DNA from: Mycobacterium kyorinense
GTDB taxonomy: Bacteria; Actinomycetota; Actinomycetes; Mycobacteriales; Mycobacteriaceae
Length of the DNA stretch: 64,000 nucleotides
NCBI RefSeq assembly: GCF_002101735.1
Contig: NZ_LQPE01000176.1
Span: 16,652-80,651, forward strand
Reading direction: 5' to 3'
Shown here: positions 33,801 to 41,951 of the stretch, piece after piece
Numbering within the stretch: the first letter of the stretch is position 1
How the letters are laid out: each line of letters opens with the position of its first letter
The notes under the pieces: generated by a model
The model's input: the letters and a program-made list of their open reading frames with translations, nothing else
Told to the model about the DNA's origin: nothing
Databases searched by the model: none
Position numbers and translations under genes: made by a program

Positions 33801-36115
33801 ATGGGGTATTCGACGGTGTCGCCGGTGTAGTCGACGGCGTCGTCGAGGATCATCTCGAGAATCGAGACGCCGCGCTCGTCCTGGATCAGCGCGTCGAGCT
33901 TGTCGATCCACTCCGCGAAGATCGGATCGCGCAGGTAGAGGTTCTTACCCATCTTGCGGTGCTGCGCACCGAAACCGGCGAGCACCCACACCGGGCCGTT
34001 GGTCACCGGCCCGTCGGCGGAGAACACGTTGGGCCGCTGCTTGCCCTCGGCGATCGCGCGCAGGCCCTTGATGGCCTCGTCGTGATCGCGGGCCAAAACC
34101 ACTGCGCGGGAACGACCGTGGTTGCGCCGCGACAGCGACCGGCCGATCGACTCCAGCGAGGACGCCCGCCCCTCCGGGCTTTCCATCCAGTCGGCCAGCT
34201 CGGCGGCGGCGGCCTTCTTGCGCGACGTCAAAAACGCCGACACCGCCAGCGGCACCAGCGGGGCCTGCTGCTCGGATGCCGCGAGTTCTTCCAGCGCAAT
34301 CTCTTTGAGCCGCTTGGCTTCCTCGGTCAAGCCGGGCAGTTCGAGTTCTTCTTCGACGGCCGCCGCGCCGTGGTCGGCGACGAATTCGCCGTACTCGTCG
34401 AACCGCACGCCGACCTGCTCGTCGGCGGTCGCCGCCGTCTCGGGCTCCGGTTCCGGTTCGATCTCGCGCTCGACGACGTCGCGCGGCAGCACCTCGCGCA
34501 GCACCATGTGCGCGTTGGCGCCGCCGAACCCGAAGCTGGACACCCCGGCCACCGCGTAACCGCTGTAGCGCGGCCAATCGGCAACGGTGTCAAGCACTTT
34601 CAGGTGCGCCGCGTCGAAGTCGATGTACGGGTTGGGCCCGGCGTAGTTGATCGACGGCGGCAACTTGTCGTGCTGCAGGGCCAGCACCATCTTGGCCAGG
34701 CTGGCCGCGCCGGCGGCTGATTCCAGGTGCCCGATGTTGGTCTTGATCGCGCCCAGCAGCGCCGGTTTGTCCGCGGGCCGGCCGCGGCCGACGACGCGGC
34801 CCAGCGCCTGCGCCTCGATCGGGTCGCCCAGCACGGTGCCGGTGCCGTGCGCCTCGATGTAGTCGACGAGGCGCGGGTTGATGCCGGCGTCCTTGTAGGC
34901 GCGGCGCAGCACGTCGGCCTGCGCGTCCGGGTTGGGGGCGATCAGGCCGTTGGAGCGGCCGTCGTGGTTGACGGCGCTGCCGGCGATCACGGCCAGGATC
35001 TGGTCGCCGTCGCGGCGGGCATCGTCGACCCGCTTGAGAACCAGCATGCCGCCGCCCTCGGAGCGGGTGTAGCCGTCGGCGTCGGAGGAGAACGACTTGA
35101 TCCGGCCGTCCGGCGCCAGCACCTGGCCGATCTCGTCGAACCCGAGGGTCACCACTGGGGTGATCAGCGCGTTGACGCCACCGGCGATCGCCACGTCGCA
35201 CTCGCCGCTGCGCAACGCCTGCACCGCCTGGTGGGTGGCGACCAGCGAGCTCGAGCAGGCGGTGTCAACCGCCACCGACGGGCCGTGGAAGTCGTAGAAG
35301 TACGAAACCCGGTTGGCGACAATCGAACTCGCGGTCCCGGTAATCGCGTAAGGGTGGGCGACGGTCGGGTCCGACATCGCCAGGAAGCTGTAGTCGGCCA
35401 CCGAGGTGCCGATGAAGACGCCGACCGCCTCGCCGCGCAGGCTCGATGCCGGGATGCGGGCATGCTCGAGCGCCTCCCAGGTCAGCTCGAGCGCCATCCG
35501 CTGCTGCGGATCGATGTTGTCGGCCTCGGTCTTGCTCAGCGCGAAGAACTCCGAGTCGAAGCCCTTGATGTCTTTGAGGTAGCCACCGCGGGTGCGGGCC
35601 TTGTTGACCCGCTCGGCGATTCGCGGCTCCTCCATGAACTCCGACCAGCGGCCCTCGGGAAGGTCGGTGATCCCGTCGCGGCCCTCGAGCAGCGCCTGCC
35701 AGGTCTCCTCCGGTGTGTTCATGTCGCCGGGGAAGCGGGTGGCCAGGCCCACCACGGCGATGTCGACCCGTTCGACCGGCCCGCTCCGCGTCCAGTCGAT
35801 GTCGTCGGCGCCGGCAGCGTCTTCTTCGGGGTCGCCCTCGACGATCCAGGTGGCCAGCGATTCGATCGTCGGGTGCTCGAAGGCCGCGGCGATCGACACC
35901 GTCACGCCGGTGCGGTCCTCGATATCGGCAGCCATCGCGACGGCGTCGCGCGACGACAGGCCCAGCTCCACCAGGGGGGTGGCCTCGTCGACCGCGTCGG
36001 GCGAGCGACCCGTTGCCTTGGCGACCCACTCGCGCAGCCACTGCCGCACCTCGGCGACGGTCATGTCGGTGCGGGCAGGCTTGAGGGACTCAGTGGCAGT
36101 GTCCGTCTCAGTCAT
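30818..36115 (-). CDS. pks13: Polyketide synthase Pks13, mycolic acid condensase
   Basis: Condenses the meromycoloyl chain with the carboxylated alpha chain and releases the alpha-alkyl beta-keto product. The 1765-residue protein has the ACP-KS-AT-ACP-TE order: N-terminal ACP with Ser55 (GLSSRDAV), ketosynthase with Cys287 (DTACSSS), His423 (EAHGTGT) and His463 (NIGHLES), acyltransferase with Ser803 (GQSLGE), C-terminal ACP (ELGLDSLMAV, about residue 1290), a Pro/Ala-rich linker, and thioesterase with GWSLGG (about residue 1560). KS and N-ACP numbering equals that of M. tuberculosis; the whole is about 30 residues longer, mainly in the linkers. ATG 36115 shares one base with the fadD32 stop. 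Confidence 0.97.
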   Translation of the reverse strand: MTETDTATESLKPARTDMTVAEVRQWLREWVAKATGRSPDAVDEATPLVELGLSSRDAVAMAADIEDRTGVTVSIAAAFEHPTIESLATWIVEGDPEEDAAGADDIDWTRSGPVERVDIAVVGLATRFPGDMNTPEETWQALLEGRDGITDLPEGRWSEFMEEPRIAERVNKARTRGGYLKDIKGFDSEFFALSKTEADNIDPQQRMALELTWEALEHARIPASSLRGEAVGVFIGTSVADYSFLAMSDPTVAHPYAITGTASSIVANRVSYFYDFHGPSVAVDTACSSSLVATHQAVQALRSGECDVAIAGGVNALITPVVTLGFDEIGQVLAPDGRIKSFSSDADGYTRSEGGGMLVLKRVDDARRDGDQILAVIAGSAVNHDGRSNGLIAPNPDAQADVLRRAYKDAGINPRLVDYIEAHGTGTVLGDPIEAQALGRVVGRGRPADKPALLGAIKTNIGHLESAAGAASLAKMVLALQHDKLPPSINYAGPNPYIDFDAAHLKVLDTVADWPRYSGYAVAGVSSFGFGGANAHMVLREVLPRDVVEREIEPEPEPETAATADEQVGVRFDEYGEFVADHGAAAVEEELELPGLTEEAKRLKEIALEELAASEQQAPLVPLAVSAFLTSRKKAAAAELADWMESPEGRASSLESIGRSLSRRNHGRSRAVVLARDHDEAIKGLRAIAEGKQRPNVFSADGPVTNGPVWVLAGFGAQHRKMGKNLYLRDPIFAEWIDKLDALIQDERGVSILEMILDDAVDYTGDTVEYPIEAVQLVIFAIQIALGEVLKAHGAKPAAVIGQSLGEPGAAYFAGGLSLRDTVRIIVPRARLMGEGEAMLFGEFIRLMALVEYSADEIKTVFADFPDLEVCVYAAPNQTVIGGPPEQVDAIIARCEAEGRFARKFQTKGASHTAQMDPLLGEFTAELQGIHPMPLACGYFSTVHEGSYIKPGGEPIHDVEYWKKGLRHSVYFTHGVRNAVESGYTTFLELAPNPVALMQVGLTTAAAGLPDAQLISTLARKVDEVDAMTTAMAQLFVHGHDLDIRTLFSRAARPEDYANIPPTRFRRKEHWLDAHFSGDASVMMPGNHVALPDGRHVWEYAPRGATDLAALVKAAAAAVIPDAQLTASEQRAVPAENARLVMTLTRHPGGAAVQVHARIDESFTLVYDALVSRGGQSAVLPTAVGAGAAVAAPVTVAPTNGAPAADAAEAEPDAEVLHDSLTARQAGDLRKWSPDSGETVHDRLATIVSMAMGYEPEDLPWEVPLIELGLDSLMAVRIKNRVEYDFDLPPIQLQAVRDANLYNVEQLILYAIEHRDEVQQLHEHQKTQTAEEIAKEQAALLSGATASTVTKAPDPQAEPETQAAPPVSDVPVPPPPTNPAGPSAQPNLAGAAQALNQQAVAEALGSDVPPRDASERVTFATWAIVTGKSPGGIFNPLPKLDDDAAAKMAQRLSERAEGPISAEDVKSAQTIEELATTVREYLEAGQIDGFVRILRPRPEGSGKVPVFVFHAAGGSTVVYEPLLKRLPADTPMYGFERVEGTIEERAAQYVPKLLELQGNGPFVLAGWSLGGALAYACAIGLKQQGCDVPFVGLIDAVRPGEEIPQTKEETRKRWERYARFAERTFNVQIPEIPYEQLEELDDEGQVRFVLEAVKASGVQIPGGIIEHQRTSYLDQRAIDTAQIQPYDGHVTLYMADRYHDDAIMFEPRYATRKPDGGWGEYVSDLEVVPVGGEHIQVIDEPIIAKVGAHMTQVLNRIEAEEKARK

Positions 36116-38013
36116 CAGTCCACCTGGTCGGGGAAGGCGTTGGGGGAAGCGGTGCCGCTGCGCAGGCTGCCGTCGAGGTAGGCGGTGCGGCAGGCGCGGC
36201 GGCCGATCTTGCCGCTGGAGGTGCGCGGCACCGAGCCGGCCTGTACCAGCAGTACGTCACGCACGGTGACGCCGTGCCGGACGGCGATGGCTGCCCGGAT
36301 GTCGTCGGCGATGGGCTGGTAGTCCAGCTTGTGCGCGCCGGGCGCCCGCTCGGCGACGATCACCAGCTGTTCGGAGGTGTCGTCGGGGTCGTACTTCAGC
36401 CCGGCGTGCGGGTTGTCGAACACCTCGCGGGGCAGCTGGTTGGCCGGGACCGAGAACGCGGCCACGTATCCGGTGCGCAGCGCGCGGCTGGCCTCCTGCG
36501 CCGAGTACTCCAGGTCCTGCGGGTAGTGGTTGCGGCCGTCGATGATGACGAGGTCCTTGACCCGGCCGGTGATGTAGAGGTGGCCCTTGTAATAGGTGCC
36601 GTAGTCGCCGGTGCGCACCCACAGCCCGTCGTCGGGCGCGCCCTCGGCGTGCGACGGGCTGGTCCGCGACTTGAGGATGTTCTTAAAGGTCTCCTGCGTT
36701 TCCTCTTCGCGGTTCCAGTAGCCCATCCCCATGTTCGTGCCGTGCAGCCAGATCTCGCCGATCTGCCCGTCGGGCAGTTCGGAGGCCGACTCGACGTCGA
36801 CGATCACCGCCCACTCGTCGACACCGATCAGACCGGCGGACACCTGGGTCACCGCGTTGGGCGCCTCCGGCTCCACCTCGACGAACCGGTGGTTGTTCAG
36901 CGCGTCGCGGTCGACGTGGATCACCGTCGGCCCCTCGGACATCGGGGTGATCGAGACGAACAGCGTCGCCTCGGCCAGCCCGTAGCAGGGCTTCATCACG
37001 GTGTCGCGCAAGCCGAACGGACGGAACGAGTCGTGGAATTTGCGCATCGACGCCACCGACACCGGCTCGCTGCCGTTGAGCAGCGCCTTGACATTCGACA
37101 GGTCCAGCGGCTCCTCGTCGTCCTTGGGCACACCGCGCACCGCAGCGTGCTCGTAGGCGAAGTTCGGCGCCACCGAGTAGACCTCACCGGTTTCACCGGG
37201 TTTGCGCGCCATCTCCCGGATCCAGCGGATCGGCCGGCGCACAAACGCCGCCGGCGTCATGAACGTGTTGTGGTAGCCGAGCACCGGCGACAGCATGATC
37301 GCGATCAGGCCCATGTCGTGGAAGAACGGCAGCCAGGTGACCCCGCGGTCGCCTTCCTTGCCCTCGAAGGCGTTCAGCACCTGAACCACGTTGTGGGCCA
37401 GGTTCAGCGCGGTGATCTCCACACCGGTCGGCGTGCGGGTAGAGCCGGAGGTGTATTGCAGGTAGGCGATCGTGTCGGGGGTTTCGACGGGCATTTCCCA
37501 CGTGCCAGCAACCTCGTTGGGCACCGCGTCGACGGCGATGACGCGCGGCCGCTCCTTGGCGGGCCGGCTGCGGAAGAACTTGCGGACCCCCTCGGCGGCG
37601 TCGGTGGTGGTCAGGATCGCCGTCGGACCGCAATCGTCGAGCACCGCGTGCAGGCGGCCGACGTGGCCAGGCTCGCTCGGGTCGAACAACGGCACCGCAA
37701 TCCGCCCGGAGTAGAGGATGCCGAAAAACCCGGTCAGGTAGTCGAGGTTTTGCGGGCAGAGGATGGCGACCCGGTCGCCCGGCTGGGTGACCTGCTGCAG
37801 ACGGGCGCCGATCGCGCGGTTGCGGGCGCCGAACTCGGCCCAGGAAATGTCGCGTGCGATGCCGTCGCGCTCGGTCGAGAAGTCCAGGAACCGGTAGGCG
37901 AGCTTGTCGCCGCGCACCGCCGCCCACCGCTCGACGTGACGGACCAGGTTAGCGTTTTCCGGGAACCTGATCTTTCCGTTCACGACGAACGGGTTGTGGT
38001 ACGCCATTGCCAC
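36115..38013 (-). CDS. fadD32: Long-chain fatty-acyl-AMP ligase FadD32
   Basis: Activates the meromycolic acid as acyl-AMP and loads it onto the N-terminal ACP of Pks13. The 632-residue protein has the AMP-binding loop YLQYTSGSTRTPTG, the YGLAEATLF motif and the C-terminal GRNHYPQDLE and RTSSGKIGRR segments, with the insertion typical of FAALs. The GTG at 38013 has GGAGA 5 bases upstream; ATG 38007, two codons in, is an alternative. Its stop overlaps the pks13 ATG by one base. Confidence 0.96.
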   Translation of the reverse strand: MAMAYHNPFVVNGKIRFPENANLVRHVERWAAVRGDKLAYRFLDFSTERDGIARDISWAEFGARNRAIGARLQQVTQPGDRVAILCPQNLDYLTGFFGILYSGRIAVPLFDPSEPGHVGRLHAVLDDCGPTAILTTTDAAEGVRKFFRSRPAKERPRVIAVDAVPNEVAGTWEMPVETPDTIAYLQYTSGSTRTPTGVEITALNLAHNVVQVLNAFEGKEGDRGVTWLPFFHDMGLIAIMLSPVLGYHNTFMTPAAFVRRPIRWIREMARKPGETGEVYSVAPNFAYEHAAVRGVPKDDEEPLDLSNVKALLNGSEPVSVASMRKFHDSFRPFGLRDTVMKPCYGLAEATLFVSITPMSEGPTVIHVDRDALNNHRFVEVEPEAPNAVTQVSAGLIGVDEWAVIVDVESASELPDGQIGEIWLHGTNMGMGYWNREEETQETFKNILKSRTSPSHAEGAPDDGLWVRTGDYGTYYKGHLYITGRVKDLVIIDGRNHYPQDLEYSAQEASRALRTGYVAAFSVPANQLPREVFDNPHAGLKYDPDDTSEQLVIVAERAPGAHKLDYQPIADDIRAAIAVRHGVTVRDVLLVQAGSVPRTSSGKIGRRACRTAYLDGSLRSGTASPNAFPDQVD

Positions 38014-38280
38014 TGTCTCCTGTCACCACATGTCTCGGGTTTAAATCTCTAGGGCCCAGCCGACGGCTGCGCCCGACTCGGGTCGGTCGGCGGCACGCCG
38101 GGATCTTTCGCCTGCGCCGTTTGTCGCGAACCCTAAACCTCACAGATGGTACAGAAGCGCGCGCGACACCCGGCACTGCATCGACCCGGGCGGGCCGACC
38201 ACAGCCGTTCTTATTTTTTTCTTAATGTTAAGGGCCGGTGCGCCGCGGACCAAATCACCACGGGCGGCTTGACGGAACCG
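38014..38280. other. Leader region of the fadD32-pks13-accD4 operon
   Basis: 267 bases without a credible gene. The right part (38208-38232) is very AT-rich for this genome and holds the palindrome CTTAA-TG-TTAAG at 38221-38232 beside a T run. It is downstream of culp6 and upstream of fadD32, both on the minus strand, so it probably combines the end of culp6 with the fadD32 promoter. No confident -10/-35 pair was found. Confidence 0.4.
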
Positions 38281-39303
38281 TTACCCGTGCTTGGGATGCG
38301 GCGCGTTTTCGATCAGACCTCGGGCCCAATTGAGGGTCCACTCCGTGGCCGACTGCCCGTCCAGGCTCCAGAACTGGGTGGTCGCATACAGCGCGTGCAC
38401 GGGTTGGCCGGCGCCGCCGGCGAGGGTGTCCAGCGTGGTGGGCAGGTTGGTGATGCTGAACGCTTCCTGGGGCGCGGCGCAGATCAGGTCACCCTGGCCG
38501 CAGATCTCGTTGGTCCGGTTGTTGAGGTCGCCGAATCCGCCGGGCCGCTTGCCGGTCATGGTCAAACCCATGGTCGAGAGCACGGGCACCTCGTGCAGGG
38601 TGATCTCGGCGCCCTGGCCCGGCGGGTTGGGGCCGATGTCCTGGCCCACCCCTTCCTGGCGGCGGCCGTCGGCGATCAACGTCACACCGAGCACCAGGTC
38701 CTCGTCGACAGGCCCGCGGCCGTTGCCGATGTCGCTGGCGATGTCACCGGCGATCACCGCGCCCTGCGAGAAACCGATCAGCACGTAGCTGGTCAGCGGG
38801 CACTTGGTGTTCATGTCGGTGATCACTTTGACCGCGGCCTGGGTGCCCTCCTTACGGCTCTGGTTGTAGGACATCTGGTTGTCGCCGGACAGCGGATTGT
38901 GGAATTGCGCCGTGTAGGGGACCGTGTACACCTCGACCCGGCTGGCGTCGAATTGCTGACTGATCGGCCGGGTGACGTTGAGTAGCAACGCCTTTGGAAA
39001 CTCCACCGGGTTGAGCGGGTTGTCCTGCAGCGACGACTCCCACGTGCCGGGCACCGAGATCAGTTGCACGTCGGGACAACTGGCGTCCTGGAACGCCGGA
39101 CGCGGCTTATGCGGGCGGGCCGAACTGCTGGTCGGCGGCACGATGCTGGGCGGTACCGCGCTCGGCGGCGTCTCCGGCTGGCGCAGGTAGAGCACCACGA
39201 ACACCAGAACCAGCGCCACCACAAGCGCCGTCGCGCCGGCGGCGATCAACGCCAGGATGCGGTGGCGCCTGCGCCGCGCTTTAGCGCCCTTCTTCACAGC
39301 CAT
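38281..39303 (-). CDS. culp6: Cutinase-like lipase/thioesterase Culp6 (Rv3802c-like)
   Basis: Membrane-anchored cutinase-fold enzyme with phospholipase/thioesterase activity, essential in M. tuberculosis and linked to mycolate metabolism. The 340-residue protein has a basic N-terminus, one anchor helix (residues about 16-40), a Pro/Ser-rich linker (45-70), then the hydrolase domain. The nucleophile is Ser179 in GFSQG; the Asp lies in the GQGDLICAAP segment and the His in QPVHALY. ATG 39303 starts the conserved KKGAKARRRRHR. Confidence 0.94.
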   Translation of the reverse strand: MAVKKGAKARRRRHRILALIAAGATALVVALVLVFVVLYLRQPETPPSAVPPSIVPPTSSSARPHKPRPAFQDASCPDVQLISVPGTWESSLQDNPLNPVEFPKALLLNVTRPISQQFDASRVEVYTVPYTAQFHNPLSGDNQMSYNQSRKEGTQAAVKVITDMNTKCPLTSYVLIGFSQGAVIAGDIASDIGNGRGPVDEDLVLGVTLIADGRRQEGVGQDIGPNPPGQGAEITLHEVPVLSTMGLTMTGKRPGGFGDLNNRTNEICGQGDLICAAPQEAFSITNLPTTLDTLAGGAGQPVHALYATTQFWSLDGQSATEWTLNWARGLIENAPHPKHG

Positions 39304-39380
39304 GTCTCCCGCCAGCAGAGTCCGTCATTGCACCCTGCATTACGGTACCGGTTCCCGGCACCGTGGCCCGCGGGCGATGG

Positions 39381-40262
39381 CTAGCGGATGGCGCCGACGA
39401 TGTCGCCGGACATCGCACCCAGCTCCGGGCCCCAGGACCCCCAGCCGTTGTCGCCGCCGGGGAACTCGAAGTGCCCGTTGTGGCCGCCGACGTTGCGGTA
39501 CTGCTGGTAGAAGAAGTGGCCGCTTCCGGTTGCCTCGGCCTCTTGGCCGATCATCGCCGCCGGGTCGCTGGCGCCGCCGGTGGGGTTGACCACCCAGACC
39601 CGGGTGTTGTTGGCCGCCAGCAAGCCGGCGTGTACGTACGGGTCGTGCCACTTCCACCGGCCCAATTGCGCTGCGCCCCACATGCCTTGGGTGTCGACGC
39701 CGCCGAACTGCGCCATGCCGGCGGTGATGGCGCCGTTCTCGGTGGTGTTGGACGGGTACAGGAAGCCCGACAGCGAACCGGCGAAGCCGAACCGGTCGGG
39801 GTGGAAGCAGGCCAGCGCCATCGCCCCGTAGCCGCCTTGCGAAGCGCCGACGACGGCGTGGCCACCGGGCGCCAGGCCTTTGTTGGCGGCCAGCCAGTCG
39901 GGCAGCTCACTGGACAGGAACGTCTCCCACTGCTTGCTGCCGTCCTGCTCCCAGTTGGTGTACATGCTGAAGGCGCCGCCGGCGGGCGCGGCCACCGAGA
40001 TGCCCTTACCGGCGAGTGTGTTCATCGCGTTGCCCGCGGTGACCCAGTTGCTGACATCCGGGCCTGCGTCGAACGGGTCGAGGAGGTATACCGCGTGCGG
40101 GCCGCCGGCCAGGAAGGCCACCGGGATGTCGCGGCCCATTGCCGCCGAGGGCACCATCAGGGTCTCGTAGTTCGCGGCGCGGGCGTGCGCGCTGACAGGA
40201 CCCAACCCGACTGCCAGCACGGCAGCGCTCAGCACCCGCAGCAGCAACGACACGCCCCTCAT
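39381..40262 (-). CDS. fbpD: Ag85-like protein FbpD (MPT51)
   Basis: Secreted alpha/beta-hydrolase of the antigen 85 family, in M. tuberculosis a non-catalytic member. The 293-residue protein has a signal peptide (about residues 1-28, ending AHARA). The nucleophile position reads GASQGG with Ser141 present, whereas the M. tuberculosis protein, as I recall it, has Ala there. The Ag85 His (THSWEYW) is replaced by Asn (DNGWGSW), so mycolyl transfer is still unlikely. ATG 40262 is chosen as the start of the signal peptide; the longer frame adds a non-signal leader. Confidence 0.92.
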   Translation of the reverse strand: MRGVSLLLRVLSAAVLAVGLGPVSAHARAANYETLMVPSAAMGRDIPVAFLAGGPHAVYLLDPFDAGPDVSNWVTAGNAMNTLAGKGISVAAPAGGAFSMYTNWEQDGSKQWETFLSSELPDWLAANKGLAPGGHAVVGASQGGYGAMALACFHPDRFGFAGSLSGFLYPSNTTENGAITAGMAQFGGVDTQGMWGAAQLGRWKWHDPYVHAGLLAANNTRVWVVNPTGGASDPAAMIGQEAEATGSGHFFYQQYRNVGGHNGHFEFPGGDNGWGSWGPELGAMSGDIVGAIR

Positions 40263-40350
40263 GTCCACCTCACTAGGTATCGATTCGCCATCCCCCGCAC
40301 CCCGTCCCGGAACGTAGTGAACCACACCGGACGCGACGGAATGGGTGGAA

Positions 40351-40395
40351 ACGACTAACGGCGGCGACCCGTCGAAGGTCGCCGCCGTTAGTCGT
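40351..40395 (-). terminator. Perfect 19-bp hairpin terminator after fbpA
   Basis: ACGACTAACGGCGGCGACC at 40351-40369 and its exact complement at 40377-40395 form a 19-bp stem with a 7-base loop. It begins 12 bases after the fbpA stop and is followed on the minus strand by TTTCC, a short U tract as in mycobacterial intrinsic terminators. It separates fbpA from fbpD. Confidence 0.8.
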
Positions 40396-40407
40396 CTTGC
40401 TTAGGGC

Positions 40408-41583
40408 CTAGTGGCCGCCGCCCTGCGCGGCTGCCGGGGTGCCCTGGCTGCCCGGGCTGGCCGGAGCGGCCGGAGCCGCCGGGGCGCCCTGGCTGACCGG
40501 GGTGCCCTGGCTACCCTGGGTGGCCGGCGTGGTCTGGCTGGCCGGGTTGGCCGGAGCGGCCGGGCTGCTTTGGGCAGTCTCGCCGCCACCGCCGCCGGGC
40601 GTGGCGCCCAGCGTCCGCTGCAGGTCAGGCTTCATCGCGTTCAACTGCTGACCCCAGTACTCCCAGCTGTGCGTGCCGGTGTCCGGGAAGTTGAACACCG
40701 CGTTGTGACCGCCGGCCGCATTGTAGGCGTCCTGGTACTTGATGTTGCTGGTCCGCACGAAGCCCTCGAGGAACTTCGCCGGCAGGTTGTCGCCACCAAG
40801 CTCCGACGGCTTGCCGTTGCCGCAGTACATCCAGAGGCGGGTGTTGTTGGCGACGGTCTTGCCGACGTTCAGCAGCGGGTCGTTACGCTGCCAGGCCGGG
40901 TCCTCCTTGGGGCCCCACATGTCGGCGGCCTTGTAGCCGCCGGCGTCGCCCATCGCCAGGTTGATCAGCGACGGACCCATCCCCTGCGAGGGGTCCATCA
41001 GGCCGGACATCGCGCCGGCGTAGATGAACTGGTCCGGGTGGTAGTTCGCCAGGTTCAGGGCCGACGCACCCGCCATGGACAGGCCCACCGCGGCGCCGCC
41101 GTTGGGCTTGACCTGCTTGTTGGCCTGCAGGTATTGCGGGAGCTCGCTGGTCAGGAAGGTCTCCCATTTGTAGGTCTGGCAGCCGGCCTTGCCGCAGGCG
41201 GGCTTGTACCAGTCGGTGTACCAGCTGGACTGGCCGCCGACCGGCATGACCATCGACAGACCGGACTGGTAGTACCACTCGAAGGCGGGGGTGTTGATGT
41301 CCCAGCCGTTGAAGTCGTCCTGGGCGCGCAGGCCGTCGAGCATGTAGATCGCCGGTGAGTTGGCGCCACCGCTCTGGAACTGCACCTTGATCTCACGGCC
41401 CATCGCCGCCGACGGCACCTGCAGGTATTCGACCGGCAGACCTGGCCGGGAGAATGCCCCGGCGGTCGCCGAACCCCCGACGACGCCGACCAGCCCCGGC
41501 ACCAGGGCCGCTGCGGCTGCCCCTAACGCGAGGCGGCGCGGCATCCCCTTCGCCGCGCCACGAAACCTGTCAACAAGCTTCAT
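40408..41583 (-). CDS. fbpA: Mycolyltransferase antigen 85A with a C-terminal low-complexity extension
   Basis: Secreted enzyme that transfers mycolate between trehalose molecules and onto arabinogalactan. Signal peptide residues 1-43 (cleavage after TAGA before FSRPGLPVEYL). The triad is intact: Ser169 (GLSMAG), Glu273 (FLEGF) and His305 (THSWEYW), equal to mature 126, 230 and 262. The M. tuberculosis protein has 338 residues; this one has 391 because residues 330-391 form a Gly run followed by Ala/Pro/Gln/Thr/Ser-rich sequence with repeated QGxxGTP-like units. ATG 41583 is the start of the signal peptide; the longer frame to 41796 is non-coding leader. Confidence 0.96.
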   Translation of the reverse strand: MKLVDRFRGAAKGMPRRLALGAAAAALVPGLVGVVGGSATAGAFSRPGLPVEYLQVPSAAMGREIKVQFQSGGANSPAIYMLDGLRAQDDFNGWDINTPAFEWYYQSGLSMVMPVGGQSSWYTDWYKPACGKAGCQTYKWETFLTSELPQYLQANKQVKPNGGAAVGLSMAGASALNLANYHPDQFIYAGAMSGLMDPSQGMGPSLINLAMGDAGGYKAADMWGPKEDPAWQRNDPLLNVGKTVANNTRLWMYCGNGKPSELGGDNLPAKFLEGFVRTSNIKYQDAYNAAGGHNAVFNFPDTGTHSWEYWGQQLNAMKPDLQRTLGATPGGGGGETAQSSPAAPANPASQTTPATQGSQGTPVSQGAPAAPAAPASPGSQGTPAAAQGGGH

Positions 41584-41951
41584 CCGTGCTTTCCCATCCT
41601 TTGTTGGCCCAATCTTTCGGGTCGGACTGCGTGCGCTGCGTCCACGTGCCCGGCTCCGTTGCGGCTTGCATCGTCCCCGGGCTGGGCGCACCAGTGCCCG
41701 TGTAGTCAACCACATCTTGGTGCGATCCCTCTCATCGAGACTCCCGTTGAAGCGTTCGGCGGTTCGCTGTGGGCGGCCGCGATCACGGCCGTGCACGCCG
41801 CGCCGAGAATGTGCTCACACCCGATTTCTCGCCGGTAACCAGTCTGGTTGCGTGTTGCTGTCGCAGCGCGCTGTCCCCGCGCGGCCGCGTCGCGTTCCGC
41901 GGGGAAAATTTTCCGTCGATTTATTCGCCGGACGTCCACGCGGCCCAGGTG
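41584..41951. other. fbpA upstream region
   Basis: 368 bases between aftB and fbpA, both on the minus strand, with no supported gene. It holds the 12-bp palindrome GGAAAATTTTCC at 41903-41914, an AT-rich island close to the aftB stop. The fbpA ribosome-binding region (GGATGGGAAAG on the minus strand) is at the other end. The fbpA promoter is expected here but no clear boxes were identified. Confidence 0.4.

Noticed and set aside
30812..34720. A 1302-residue frame opposite pks13
   Set aside because: Composition is that of an antisense shadow (His/Arg/Gly/Val-rich); pks13 on the other strand has all its domains and active sites.
36274..38052. A 592-residue frame opposite fadD32
   Set aside because: Shadow of fadD32; no recognisable motif.
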